A stretch of DNA of 64,000 bases from Escarpia spicata (lineage: Eukaryota; Annelida; Polychaeta; Sabellida; Siboglinidae). The stretch spans positions 21,813,921 to 21,877,920 of the forward strand of contig OZ023213.1 of the NCBI GenBank assembly GCA_963995525.1, in the 5' to 3' direction. A program made the translations under genes and the position numbers. The notes beneath the pieces are model-generated. The model worked only from the letters and a program-made list of their open reading frames with translations. It did not search any database and was not told where the DNA came from. Numbering within the stretch: position 1 is the stretch's first letter; every line of letters begins with the position of its first letter. Shown here in pieces: positions 42,194 to 53,551 of the stretch.

Positions 42194-42358
42194 TGTTACA
42201 ACATTTGCTCAGGCCTCACTGTACATACGTTAGTATAATCAGGCAGAACAGAGACGATAGTTCTACTAAACCTAACTTTATTAAACGTGGCTGCCGCGAT
42301 CAGGGAGCAGCCTGTTGTTCTACTTTCCGGGGAGACGTCATTAAGTGATATTGTTACA
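42194..42358 (-). mobile_element. 5' LTR of gypsy element C
   Basis: 165 bp; minus strand TGTAACAATATC .. AATGTTGTAACA, directly followed by a primer-binding-like TGGTGGCGTCGG (42193-42182). TTTATT (42270-42275) reads AATAAA on the minus strand, a poly(A) signal. A 3-bp indel and about ten substitutions separate it from the 3' LTR, so insertion is not recent. Confidence 0.88.
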
Positions 42359-42487
42359 AATACATTTGTATGCATTGGCAAGCTCTTATGCTGGACAAGG
42401 CGCGTAGCGTAGCTTTTTGGGGGTGCGCGCGTTTGATCGACCAAGAGCTAGCTCTCCTGCTACTCAAAAAACCTTTGCTCCTCATTG

Positions 42488-42720
42488 AAGCTTCCAAAAC
42501 CTCCAATGGCACCCCTCCACTTAGGCTGACGAAAATTCCAAATGCACCCCGTTCAGACACGCAAAAAACTTCCACGCAACTGCACCGGGCAGCACCCCTT
42601 CAGCCTCACAAAAAGTTCAACAGTACCCCTCTTACGTGAGGCTCACCAAAACCTCCAACTGCATCCCGAAGCTCACCGAAAATCTCCAACTGCACCCTGT
42701 CCCGGTCGACATTCACCAAA
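42488..42720. repeat. Degenerate about 33-bp repeat
   Basis: CTCACCRAAAMCTCCAACTGCACCCC-like units recur about seven times with variable spacing. Related words occur at 62200-62240 and 62990, so it is an expanded piece of a dispersed repeat. Confidence 0.55.
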
Positions 42721-43443
42721 CACTTCGATCTCGTCTATTCAAGCGGACGTCTTTTCCTTGAGCGGGTGTGTGCGAACGCCCACAACGCACGTGAGCCTAC
42801 CTTTGCATAAGGCGCATGCGCGCGCAAGCGCACTGAACAAATTGACCTATCCTTTGGCATTATAGAGGTAAGACCACATTATGGATTCGTCTGCCATTAT
42901 CCACCGAAAGAATGCTCTTGAAAATACCGTTTTGGTGTGATGTGTGAATTTTTTCGAGCACCTAGACATAGCATATATTTGTCCAGTGAATGTACTGTTG
43001 CATTAGATCTTTCACGAGGTAGCAATAAATATAGGCTAGTCGCTCAAGAGTGGCTATTTTGCAGAACGCACCAATATTTCAAAATCCGTCACCAGATTGG
43101 GGCGAAATTGAGAGGTGTCAGGTTTGGGTGGATTTTTCTGAAAAACGAGGTATGAGAATTTCAAGAGTTTTCCACAGCACTTGTGTCAATGGAGGTTAAA
43201 TATGCTGTGAAATGTTCAAGAAAATCATATGACAAATTTGGCAGGAAAAGAAGGAAACGTTATAATGGCCGCCTATAGAAAATCTTTCCTAAGTTTTATT
43301 ATTATTATTTTCCCTGCAAATAATTACTCAAGTTATTACATTTATGCAATGTATTACAATTATTACCGAAACACACATTAGCGCTGGCCATCTTAGATGC
43401 AACAGCTGCTGCTGGCACAGTCCTAGTAGGGACCTTGCTACCT
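42721..43443. other. Non-coding; CpG patch with palindromic GCGCATGCGC
   Basis: 42770-42835 is CpG-rich in an AT-rich setting and has GCGCATGCGC (42812-42821), the consensus palindrome bound by NRF-1-type factors. A donor-like GAG|GTAAGA follows at 42867/42868. A 5' leader exon is possible, but no coding exon follows. The rest is unassigned. Confidence 0.35.
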
Positions 43444-43960
43444 ATACAACCGACTCTCGCCTGGCTGCGAGACTTCGCCAGAACGATAGTCTGGCTCTAA
43501 AAGGCGCTTCAAAATTGTATCCGCTAGATGGCAACACTTGTATACTCATGAACTATTTAAAGCGTCATCAATTTATGAAGTTATATGTAACGTATTGTCA
43601 GGATTTGCAGTGTATTAATAGTTGTTAGTCTCGCTTAACCAACTCTAGCCTGGCTGTGAGACTATGCCAGGAAGATAGTTTGGCTGAGAATCGCGTTTTG
43701 ACTGCTCACTGCCAGTTACCACGTTTATCCCCCAGAATGTTTATATACTGTATGTTTTCGATAACGAAATGAAATTATGAAATAGTGCCCGAATTAGTAG
43801 TATACCAAATAAAATTAATCTTAAACTAAATGAACACAAACAAAAGTTTCGAGTACTCTGTGAGATTCGAACCAAGGACCCTAAAAATAGCAGCTCGACA
43901 CGTTACCAATTTAGCCACTAAGGCCAGCACGTTTTGGTTATACTTTGGCAATTACATATA
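43444..43960 (-). repeat. Composite interspersed repeat with tRNA-like head, second copy
   Basis: Collinear with 6509-7045. CGACTCTCGCCTGGCTGCG..GATAGTCTGGCTC is at 43450 and, diverged, at 43637. Then comes the same spacer, and a minus-strand tRNA-like end with TGGCTAAATTGG (box A, near 43910) and GGTTCGAATCTC (box B, near 43872), here closer to consensus than in the first copy. Confidence 0.7.
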
Positions 43961-45752
43961 TACTAACACATAAGCGTGCTACTAGCATGAGCAGTATGTA
44001 TGCTTCTCAAAAATTAGCATTCGGTAGTAGTATTTGGGCACATTTAACTGACATTGTTATTTGGCGCATTCTGTGCGTTGGAATGAACACTTATGGAGTT
44101 GAAAAGGCGACATAGGAATGATCTAGTTAAAGATCACACGTGTGACCAGTTATCGTTTCATTTACCGTATGCAGAAGCATGTACGTGCGTGACGGCGCGT
44201 CTCTATCTGACGATATCCACACGAGGTCTGTTCGACGACTACACGACCTCGAGTCTCGATCGTGGATCTCGACCCTCGGTGCCCTCATTGTCGATGATTG
44301 TGAATTCTCCAGACCCACGTGGCAAATGTTGCATTTTCTTTGTTTTCTAGCTATTTTTCAGAGTGCATAAAATCCACGGAAGTAAGTACCGTCTGAAAGT
44401 ATTGACACTTTATTTATCTATACCGAAAATGACCGCGTATTGAAGCAAAACAATCATCTACACCCATAAGTAGTTTGACAATCTGTTTCTCGTAGACATA
44501 TACCTATATTTGCTAAATGTGCGCTAATAAACTGCTTGTGTCTCTGACACGTTAGTGATTGACTTTCTGTTTCCATGATACCCACGGGAAGTTGGCCTAC
44601 TGTGCAGCACATGTTGTGTTCCTTTGCGTCACTCGATCCCACCTATCTTTCTTCCCCACTCTTTGCATCCCTTTTGTTGTTGTTCCTTGCGTTCATTCCT
44701 TTCTCCCAGTCTCCTTCCTTCACTTCCTCCTTCCCTCACTCCCAACCTCCCTCCTTCTCTGTCTCACTCCCTACCTCTCTCTTGTCTGTTCCGTTATCCA
44801 GAATCATCCTCTCAGCCCAGAAGTCGTAATTATTTGCAGGAAGTTCGCTGAATCAGTCGTACTTCGTCCCTCTTGCGGTCTTGATTGTGTGGGAACCAAC
44901 TGAGCAAGCCGAACATCATAGAGTAATTCCTGGAGACTGCAGCTAGCCCCGCCTGCCTGAGCAGTACTGCCAGTCAGGAATGTTTACAGTTGGAACGTTT
45001 AGTTATTGGGCGCACCAATCGAATTACGAACCAGATTACGGGCTTATTTAACATAATTTTGGGGGGTACATGTTCAACATATTTATTCTCGGATATTGGG
45101 AACATTAGGCTATACTGGAAACGAGGAATAAATGAAGTCGGTTTAAAATGCTCGCACGATGTCATGAATAGGAAGAGAATTTCCCACCGCGATAGCACCC
45201 ACAGATAGATATCTTAAAACTGTCGTATTATGATAATTTTCTTATAACCTTACCGACATTTTTGTTTTCGTGTAAACTTCCCGAAATCACTTGTTTTGTC
45301 TACAAAATGGAAGTATGACTTCAGTGTACGATTTTCTTGCAACGTGCCCGGACTTCCGACACATAAAGCGACTGACACATAATATTACGATAACTTTAAA
45401 AAAAAATTATATAAAAAATACAATAAATGCGGTCGATAACTACATTGAAGTCTAACTAGATTAGGCTTAATGCCACTATCGGGATTCCTGTCGTCTCCAC
45501 ATGGTTGCTGTTCCCCAGTGTTTGCTCAATAAAAGTTCCAGTCGACTCTCATAGAATTTAACGGGACTTTGAACCGCTGTTTGTTCGCCGTCGTTGAGCC
45601 CCGTCCGTTCTCCCTCTCGCCCCGCGGCGTCTCGGCGTGTATCCGTCTCCAAGCCCCGTTTGATGCTGAAGTCACCCGCTTGACAATCTCATTCACGGAC
45701 CTAGAAACAGAATGAGCGTTCCAGTTAGTATCCGTTTTTGTTATTGCCCAGG
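43961..45752. other. Non-coding stretch with a pyrimidine-rich block
   Basis: 44640-44800 is C/T-rich on the plus strand (CCTCC, TTCCTTC words) and produces chance Ser/Pro/Leu frames on that strand. No gene or element end recognised elsewhere. CpG-rich words occur near 44200-44290 and 45585-45660. Confidence 0.4.
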
Positions 45753-46000
45753 CCCGTATCCAGGAAGTTCCAGGTGTTTATGGGATTCCCCCTGTTTGTC
45801 AACCCCCTTTTTCAAGAATGTGAACCCCCTCAAATCTCATCTTACACGGGACCCGAATTGCATATTTTAATTTCACTGGTTCTCAATACTGTGAACCCCA
45901 TCCCCAAAAGCTGCTGGATTCTGTTTAAACATTATTAAACATGGTAGGGTATGAGCGAGGTGCATTCGATGATACAAAGAACCATTATTTACTAAAGGGA
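45753..46000. mobile_element. Fragment related to the hAT-like element at 46776
   Basis: Begins CAGGCCCGTATCCAGG, similar to CAGGTCCGTACTCAGG at 46776. It shares GAACCCCCT..AAAGCTGCTGGAT..GTTYAARCATTA with 46900-46960. No right end was found, so it is a broken copy. Confidence 0.5.
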
Positions 46001-46397
46001 GACAAAGGGCAACCTTTTGGTGTTAGCCACCTACAATAGTTAATGCAAACTCAGTACTTCCAACTACAATCGCAGTTTTAATGTGAGTGGTTAACTATCG
46101 GCCATGACTCACACAACAAGCATGGACGTTTGTCATTCAGCGTTCTTCTAAACTCTTTCTTGTGCAATATATTTCATTGTGCGACTGCTTCAGCTTGGTC
46201 TCAGCATATTTTAGCTTTTGTTCACGCGGACGTGATACCAATCAATCAGTTTTTTAATAAGCAAACATAAGAGTTTACACAAATGCGTAGCATTAAGTAA
46301 TTGTGTAACATTAAATAGGCTTCATGAAACCGGCCCCAGATGAACAGAGTAGAATAGACCAGTAAAGCTGTGCCTGCGTGCTGGTTGTTTGGTTTTC
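46001..46397. other. Non-coding stretch, nothing recognised
   Basis: Unassigned sequence between the transposon fragment and the domain relic; no open frame with biased codon use. Confidence 0.35.
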
Positions 46398-46399
46398 AC

Positions 46400-46670
46400 C
46401 TGCGTGGAAGACGGCGGAAGGCCGGCAGATGATTGGGGACGGGACGTCTGGGCGAGCGAGGGGTTGCCGGCGGCAGACTTGGGCAGGCCTTGGCGCTCCA
46501 CGAGTAGGTGGTTCTGCTGAGGCGGTCGCTCGCCGTGTCCTCACTTCCGGTCGGCGCAAAAGTTTGCACGTACACGTCTTCTCCACTGACGATCAACTTG
46601 CTAGCGTCTGGCCGGAAGTTGGTGACGCCGTGCTTGCGCACAGGCGCAGAAGAACACCTTCCGTTCATCG
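46400..46670 (-). pseudogene. Relic exon of the same unnamed domain as 63753-64000
   Basis: The minus-strand frame from 46668 has RKHGVTNF, GEDVYVQTFAPTGSED and DRLSRTTYSWSAK, aligning in order with RYHGVANY, GDEIYLRVWQPSGDD and DRLRKNTYSWGAK of the right-edge exon, with roughly 40 percent identity over about 50 residues. Codons are GC-rich against an AT-rich background. An in-frame TGA lies just upstream of the ATG and no good acceptor separates them. A donor-like CGCAG|GTGAAA closes the frame at 46400. Homology ends after SWSAK, so this is likely a truncated duplicate. Function unknown. Confidence 0.6.
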
Positions 46671-46775
46671 TTATGGGTCACGTGGGTGTCGTCTTTAACA
46701 GATGAATGTTGTCAAAATAATAAATTATTGTATTAGGTTATTTATATAGCTTGCAGTACATATATGTACGCTCCA

Positions 46776-48299
46776 CAGGTCCGTACTCAGGGGTGTTCAC
46801 GGGGTTCACGTGAACCCCTCTTTTTGTGAAACCCCTTCTCCAAAATATAAACCCCCCTAAAAATTGCATCTATAAAATGTGAACCACTAATTGTATTCCA
46901 TGTTTCTCAAAAGCGTTAACCCCCTCCTAAAAGCTGCTGGATAGTGTTCAAGCATTACAAGGAATGCCAAGAAAGCCTGATTTGTACAGATGTTAAAGGG
47001 AGAACCCTTATCTATTAAGTGATCATCACTGAATGTATGGGAGCCTGGCTGAGGGGTCTGTCTCCAATGCCATGTGTGTAAAAGGCAGTCATTAGAGGAA
47101 TGTGTGTCAAAGGACCATAGCAACCAATTAGCTTTACAGAAGGCGTTCACACTATCCCAAGGTATCCTGTTATGTAAACGCATGGGATAACAAATACACA
47201 AGAAGCCAGTTGTACTCCAAACGTAAAATTATGAGTCCTAATTGTAGTTACTCAGAGGTGACAGATGCAGACGAATTACTGGTGAATGAACCGGGTGACG
47301 ATGATTTAACAATTATGAGCACATAAATTAAACCATAAAAATAATTCATGATTTCCCATGAGAATTCTGTTAAACGTACACGAGAGGTGCGGTTTTTTCT
47401 TATTTTTAGTATGATGATTAAGGTAACTAGCGACAGTTAAAGAGGCTATTCTCAACCATCATCGACCGTGTGTAGCGAGTGTATTTCTTATAAGTTTCAA
47501 ACCCGGTAGACAAATTCATGTGGCTTAATACAAATCATAATTTTCATCTATTGCGCTGGAACGTGAATTTTCATGAACAATTGTAATTGACCAATACACA
47601 ATAAAGTTTAGCTTCACCTATTTTAAAATGCGTATGCTGATGAGAAATCGTTTAATTGTGTGGCTGCATGGTTGCCGAAATACAGTGGTTGATAATTGCA
47701 TGTTTGTATGTCTCAGAAAGGGGAGCCTTATCGCTGATTAGGAGGAAATAATGTGTGCAGGGCTTTTATTATCAATTATTGTATCCATTTTGTGTTCCGT
47801 ATAGTTGTAAAATACAGTTAGTGCTTCCTGGAGTCAGTGTGGTATAGAGGAAAATTAATTCAAATTCCACAAGAGGAATGCTATATTAACAATATACTAT
47901 CACTGCGTGTTGGCTTTTGTGAATACAATTGAGTGTAAATTAGGCTTAACCAGGCAGCAATAATGAGACAAATCTCCACAGACCATATATGAGTCCCATT
48001 TTGTCTGAAAACGCACACCCAAAACGACCTCGTTATGGGCCTGCTGGGGATACTAATGTGGTGTTTGTATATATAAGATGAAAGAATATAAAACGAAACC
48101 ACATGGTCCACCAATCTCACACCCACTTGAGTGTTCTTCCAGTTAGAAATGTAACCTTCTGCATTATTTGCCCTCCCGAAAACGTGTGGGGCCCTCTGCA
48201 TTGTAAAAAAATAATACCTCACATGAACTTGTGGCGCCACCTGGAGTCTGAATTGGTAAAATGTGAACCCCCCATTGTGAAAAGCTGGCTACGGACCTG
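46776..48299. mobile_element. hAT-like non-autonomous element, 1.5 kb
   Basis: Ends CAGGTCCGTACTCAGG (46776) and the inverse of CAGGTCCGTAGCCAGC (48299), with subterminal GTGAACCCC words on both sides (GGGTTCACGTGAACCCC near 46805; TGTGAACCCCCC near 48263). No transposase ORF; open frames inside have no domain. The flanking 8-mers (ACGCTCCA, AGTCTATA) do not match convincingly, so the superfamily rests on the CAGG-type ends. Confidence 0.6.
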
Positions 48300-48336
48300 A
48301 GTCTATACGGGTGAATATTACCGCAGTTATAACTAC

Positions 48337-48660
48337 AGAGCAGTGTGCGTGTGCGTGTGCGTGTACGTGTGCGTGTGCGTGTGAGTGTGCGTGTGCGTGT
48401 GCGTGTGCGTGTGCGCGCGCATTTCCTCCCGCTTTGCAATCCTATCTGCCAGATTGACACTGAGTGAGTCTGAGAAGATTTAACTGGTATTAAATTATGA
48501 TTGCTTTGCTTGTCCATTCCATGTTAGGGTGTGTGCGAGTGCGTGATTGTGTGCGTGAGTGCGAGTATGTGCATGTTTGCGTATATTTGCGTATGTTTGC
48601 GTATGTTTGCACGTGTTTGCATGTGTGCGTGCGTGCGTGCGTGTGTGCGTGCGTATGTGA
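48337..48660. repeat. (GTGTGC)n and (GTATGTTTGC)n microsatellites
   Basis: GTGTGCGTGTGC runs from 48337 to 48420. A second, imperfect TGCGTATGTTTGCG / GTGCGTGCGTGC stretch lies at 48528-48656. Alternating purine-pyrimidine sequence of this kind can adopt Z-DNA. Open frames across it are composition artefacts. Confidence 0.9.
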
Positions 48661-50630
48661 ATGTATTTCGGAACCGCAATGTGGAAACTACATTCAGTAA
48701 TAATTCGCCTCACGATAATTCATGGAGAAAATCAAGCGGAACGCTTTTACCGAACTGTTTTAAGGGCACAAATTGCTATATATGTTCAAGTGATAGGCTA
48801 TGGCATTTATGGTAACCCCTGTATCCAGTACCATTTGCTGAGTGGAGTACCATTTGCTGAGTGGTTGGATGTATGTTACGAATAAGCCAACTCACATATG
48901 TCACGTTCTGCTTCGCTGTTTTGTCTGCGGCAAATTCGTTTCTGGTCCCGTCGTCTACGACCCGAAGAAAGAAGCTTGACGCTTGTACAGACGCAGTATC
49001 TGACAGTAGACCTTAGTCCGACGTCGGGTACTCACGGTAACAGATGTATTCCTCGCTTGATAGCTCTGAACCTAACTTCTTGTCTCACAACATGTACACC
49101 GTTAATAAAGAGTTCACTCTTAGTATTAAGCACTGCCGATTATTGACATGTCCGCTAATGACCCCTTGCCCTCAAGCACAAAAACATGAACAGTGCTAAT
49201 TAAGCGATAAAAATAATTAGTCAGTACCGTCGCTGCTGTAGTTATTATAAATTTAACACATACCAGGTGCGTGACTATTGCTAGACTTGCTTTGTACGTG
49301 CATCGGTAGTAGCTATACCACACTATTCATTGTCACTACTGCAAGCATTCTGGCCCACGAAGACCGATAATTAAATCGCACATGTGCGTGAATCAACTCT
49401 GATATCACCAACGCCCTCAGAGATCGCACTGTGTTCATGGCTGAAACTAATCGAAGCGGTAAGCAAGAAAAACCACAAGCCATTAGGGCTATGAATGAAT
49501 ATCACTCGAGGCACTGATATACCATATTAATATATTTTTTTTTTAAGCCGTGTGAACATATCTCTTCGTGTCGTGCTACCTAGAACCAATATGTTGAATC
49601 ATGCATTTTGGACTAAGCTGGAAATGCAACTGCGATCATATTGGGGGAGATCGGGGCTGGTGAAACACATTGTACAAACCTAAATATGTTAACACTAATT
49701 TTATTTATCACAACAACATACATACCTAAACAGGTGGACATTGTGTGATGAGTTTGTTGTTGGCTTGATGGATCTCCTAAGTCGTTATATTAATTTATAT
49801 CAACACAGCGAAAACATGTTCAACTTTATCCAAGATATTCATTTAATAAATGTCAAACTTTCGATCGTCGATTATTAGATTATTGCCTAATTGCGCCGTA
49901 TTTTTTCCAGTTCTCGTACCAGCTTTGCAACATGGACAATCTACGAATAATTGTTAACGAGGACTCCTGGTTCTATAGTAATTTACTATCACTCCCACTT
50001 ATTTGCTCTTAATAAATAGGCAAATATACAAACATTGACTGGTATCATGCTGTCAAGATCAGACAGAGCGTCAATCGGTGCAGTCAAATGAATTGTCATT
50101 GTGAACATATTGGTGTTTGCGATTATAAGTCCAGTTCCTACTACAATTATTGCAGCGAGATGATTGCTGTGGCGACCATGAGGTGAATTTATCGACTGTA
50201 TCTTCATTATTATATAGACCGAATTAATTATGATCGACCGCAGAGTTTCTGTACTGGGTCACACCTAATTATGAACTCTCACGTGCGTCTGGTTGTAACA
50301 GATCGAGCTTTCCATGGTGGCCTTTTTTCCTCGGTAGACTCCGCAGAACTCCCAGGCGTGTATTTGTTCCACACAGCGTCTATCGTTTGAGGCAACATCA
50401 AGCTGTTTCGCGAGAACAAATATAAACACATTGTCTGGTATAATCACTGCGTAATATGCAGGCAAAGACCAATGACAGCACAGTCCAGGATTTTGCAGTT
50501 TTAAATTGGAGATGGCCCATTTCGTCCAAGCTGGTCTAGCCGGACGTTGCAGTAGTTCAAACCCCATGCTCGGCAACTGGAGCGAAATGTGATATGGGGG
50601 GTGCGTACGATTGTATTTCACGCAGAACTG
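48661..50630. other. Non-coding; two weak minus-strand frames
   Basis: No element ends recognised. Minus-strand frames at 49989-50207 (hydrophobic AAIIVVGTGLIIA, one membrane-segment-like stretch) and 50265-50639 (124 codons, Cys-containing, no domain) are longer than most neighbours but have neither homology nor clear splice framing. A duplicated GTACCATTTGCTGAGTGG word lies at 48826-48864. Confidence 0.35.
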
Positions 50631-50639
50631 TGGATTCAC

Positions 50640-50925
50640 TCAAGCACAAAGTAACATTAGTGAAGGACCAGTGGAGATTATATATAAGAAAATAGTCATT
50701 CTGACAGAGAACTATAAATGACTGGAGCAGATTATCTGCTGAGTGTGTAGGCGCTAACAACGTGAACATGTTTAAAAACAATGTCAACATATATAACTCA
50801 GAATGGCGCGATACAGATAGGTAAATAAAAGTTTGGTCTCGTCTACATCTTGTCCAATTCCAGTTGCCATCTAGAGTTGATTCTTTGGGTGGCAATCGTA
50901 TTAAATCTTGTTAAAGTAAATATTC
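50640..50925 (+). pseudogene. LINE family 1, 3' terminal fragment
   Basis: The plus strand reads NDWSRLSAECVGANNVNMFK (about 50716-50775) and, near the end, PSRVDSLGGNRIKSC. It is the same 3' end as the LINE at 27120-30264 (there NELNRLSDDCVGASSVNMLK and ..NGNLVKSC). It ends in ATTAAATCTTGTTAAAG. Opposite orientation to the other two copies. Confidence 0.78.
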
Positions 50926-51027
50926 CCGGTCTCTGCATGGCGATGTGCAATTGGGCGAAAGGTGTTATGTCATACTCAAACACTTCTATCTGCTTCTATC
51001 TGCTCCTGAGTTTTTATAGGTGAGCGA

Positions 51028-51858
51028 TGTGACAACCAACCCCAGCTGTTTTGTAACAACCAACCCCAGCTGTCTTGTGACAACCAACCCCAGCTGTCTT
51101 GTGACAACCAACCCCAGCTGTCATGTGACAACAAACCCCAGCTGTTTTGTGACAACCAGCCCCAGCTGTCTTGTGACAACCAACCCCAGCTGTCTTGTGA
51201 CAACCAACCCCAGCTGTCTTGTGACTACCAACCCTAGCTATATTGTGACAATCAACCCCAGCTGTTTTTTTGACAAGCAACCCAAGCTGTCTTGTAACAA
51301 CCAACCCCAGCTGTCTTGTGACAACCAACCCCAGCTGTTTTGTGACAACCAACCCCAGCTGGTTTGTGACAACCAACCAAAGTTGTCTTGTGACAACCAA
51401 CCCCAGCTGTCTTGTGACAACCAACCCCAGTTGTTTTGTGACAACCAACCCCAGCTATCTTGTGACAACCAACCACAGCTGTTTTGTGACAACCAACCCA
51501 AGTTGTCTTGTGACAACCAACCCCAGCTGTCTTGTGACAACCAACACCAGCTGTTTTGTGACAACCTGCCCCAGCTGTTTTGTGACAACCAACCCCAGCT
51601 GTTTTGTGACAACCAACCCCAGCTGTTTTGTGACAACCAACCCAAGCTGTCTTGTGACAACCAACCCCAGCTGTCTTGTGACAACCAACGCCAGCTGTTT
51701 TGTGACAACCAACCACAGCTGTTTTGTGACAACCAACCCAAGCTGTCTTGTGACAACCAACCCCAGCTGTCTTGTGACAACCTGCCCCAGCTGTTTTGTG
51801 ACAACCAACCCCAGCTGTTTTGTGACAACCAACCCCAGCTGTTTTGTGACAACCTGCC
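51028..51858. repeat. 24-bp minisatellite, about 34 units
   Basis: The unit TGTGACAACCAACCCCAGCTGTYT repeats head to tail without spacers, with a few variants (CCTGCC, CCAAAG, TTTTTTTGACAAG). Because 24 is a multiple of three, several frames on both strands stay open across the whole array. The predicted CDNQPQLS-type octapeptides and their antisense are therefore expected by structure alone. Confidence 0.95.
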
Positions 51859-53296
51859 CCTGCATGAAGATTTTATGTAAAATAATTGTTTTGAAGTAAC
51901 ACTTGTTGCGCGAATGAGTTTGGTGTTATACATTTGAGAGTTCACAATCGATCCTATTCGACATAACAATCTCTTCAAGCAAAACTAAATACTACTCGGT
52001 GCTACTTCATAAATAGTAACATAACAAGATTTGACCAATTACATGAAAAAAACGAAAACACGTCGCCAACGAAACAATACAAATGGGGGTCTATGCCTAC
52101 TAAACGGTCACTACGGTGGCTATCCCGAATGCTCTCGCTGTCTAAGGGAAACACCAGAGGCAACCAACCAACCCCGGTCTCCCCTATGCTTAAATCGTCA
52201 TCATCATATCCAAATAGAATACGCTCTTCGGATTGTTTTGTGAAAAAGCCGCCAATAGTATGCCAGAATCTGAAGGGGAAAAACTGTTACAAAATGCAAA
52301 AAAACACTGACAAGCGTCACCGAAATTTCGTTCACGAATGGAGCACTTTCTGTATAAAGCCGTGTAGACCACATATTATAACCGGGGCCCAGAAGAGTAT
52401 GGCTCGTCGGGTTCTGGTCGATGCACTAGGTGGTAGTGAGAACTAAGGAGGGGACGACATGGACCAGTTGGAAACCACTGCTACTGGCCGAAGTGATGGA
52501 GTTGACGCAACAGGTCATGTTGATGACAGCGACTCTGACCTGTCTGGCATTAGGCTTACATTGTGAATCTTCTTGCTCTTGCAGTGATTATATCATTGTC
52601 GTTGCCACTGGCTATGACTGCGATTCATAATTAACTTTGCTAGCAGAAGATTCATGAATGGTTGTAAGCGTACGTATGATCAGGATAACACCTATCTGAC
52701 ATGTGTATTAAATTCTTATCTGCTGACAATACAACTGTAATTTTCTTGTATTTTTAGCAAGTCGATTACGCTTGCGCATTATACCATTGGTGAAATGCGG
52801 ACCAGTAAATTTGTTGCCGGACAAGTAAGTTGTTGGTCTAGGTGACCTGCACCTTTTTGATGTAAACATCGAACACTGGTAGGGATCAGAGTACAATTAA
52901 CCTTTCTGCTATAATAATAATACAGTATCTATAAAATCGTGATATTTGAAATAAACAAAACCTTTTTTGTGTGAACTGAGTGCAGCATATTAGGCATATT
53001 AAATGGGTTAGTGGTAGACTATATTGGCAGTGAAATTACGTATATTTGGAAGAGTGTAGTTGGCGGAGTGAGTTTGTGTCATTTTGATTCACATAACACA
53101 CGCGAGTGGCTATTTTGGTAAGTATTGTTGGACAATTAATGTGCATGAATTTGATGCGTTTGGACAGAGCTGAACGTAAGTTATCTTGACAGAGATTTAT
53201 CAGCGTAAGTTAACGACTCGGTGATAGTGGCTGTGAGAAAGTTTCAGAGTTTTCTCAGACCTGTACAGTTTTCTTATCATCTGACGAAACGCTAAC
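51859..53296. other. Non-coding stretch, nothing firm
   Basis: Short frames only. An acceptor-like CTTGCTCTTGCAG lies at about 52568-52580 without a supported exon. Sequence around 52440-52560 is GC-richer and open in one frame for 36 codons (from ATG 52460), but nothing identifies it. Confidence 0.35.
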
Positions 53297-53551
53297 ATGG
53301 CCACCAATGGGAAATTCAACTGTGCTCTCTGCCCTGTAGTCATGTCCGTTGGTGTGCCTCGGTGGCGCCTCCTCGCGGGTACAAATGTCCGGCTGGTGAC
53401 ACCACCAACGACTCTAATTCAAGGAACGCGATGTCACACTGCTTGTTTGATCATACAACGCCAGGAGCCAAACATAATTAAAATCGTCCTAAATGCCATT
53501 TTCAGATACCTTTACCTACATGGAAAGCAAATGTTGAGACGCCGACGTTGA
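53297..53551 (+). CDS. Small ORF with possible zinc-binding pattern, unassigned
   Basis: 84 codons from ATG 53297. It begins MATNGKFNCALCPVV and later has GTRCHTAC, giving C-x2-C and C-H-x2-C spacing about 33 residues apart, a possible but unproven metal site. The tail is basic (KQMLRRRR). CpG content is higher than the surroundings. No family recognised and no splice signals clearly bound it, so it could be a transposon relic or chance. Confidence 0.25.
   Translation: MATNGKFNCALCPVVMSVGVPRWRLLAGTNVRLVTPPTTLIQGTRCHTACLIIQRQEPNIIKIVLNAIFRYLYLHGKQMLRRRR

Noticed and set aside
44559..44903. Overlapping Ser/Pro/Leu-rich frames
   Set aside because: They come from a pyrimidine-rich stretch; three different frames are open at once and none has a domain or signal sequence context.
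46311..46705. Arg-rich plus-strand frames across the GC-rich patch
   Set aside because: The minus-strand frame aligns with the right-edge exon in motif order; the others are GC-driven shadows.
48868..49147. Possible solo LTR (TG..CA ends, AATAAAG near 49105)
   Set aside because: No matching second LTR, no adjacent primer site or polypurine tract, and flanking 5-mers do not match.
49989..50639. Minus-strand frames as a receptor-type membrane protein
   Set aside because: One hydrophobic stretch and scattered cysteines are not enough; no conserved receptor motif, no splice framing and codon use like the background.
51014..51978. Open frames of 136-286 codons on both strands
   Set aside because: The 24-bp repeat unit is a multiple of three, so frames without a stop in one unit stay open throughout.
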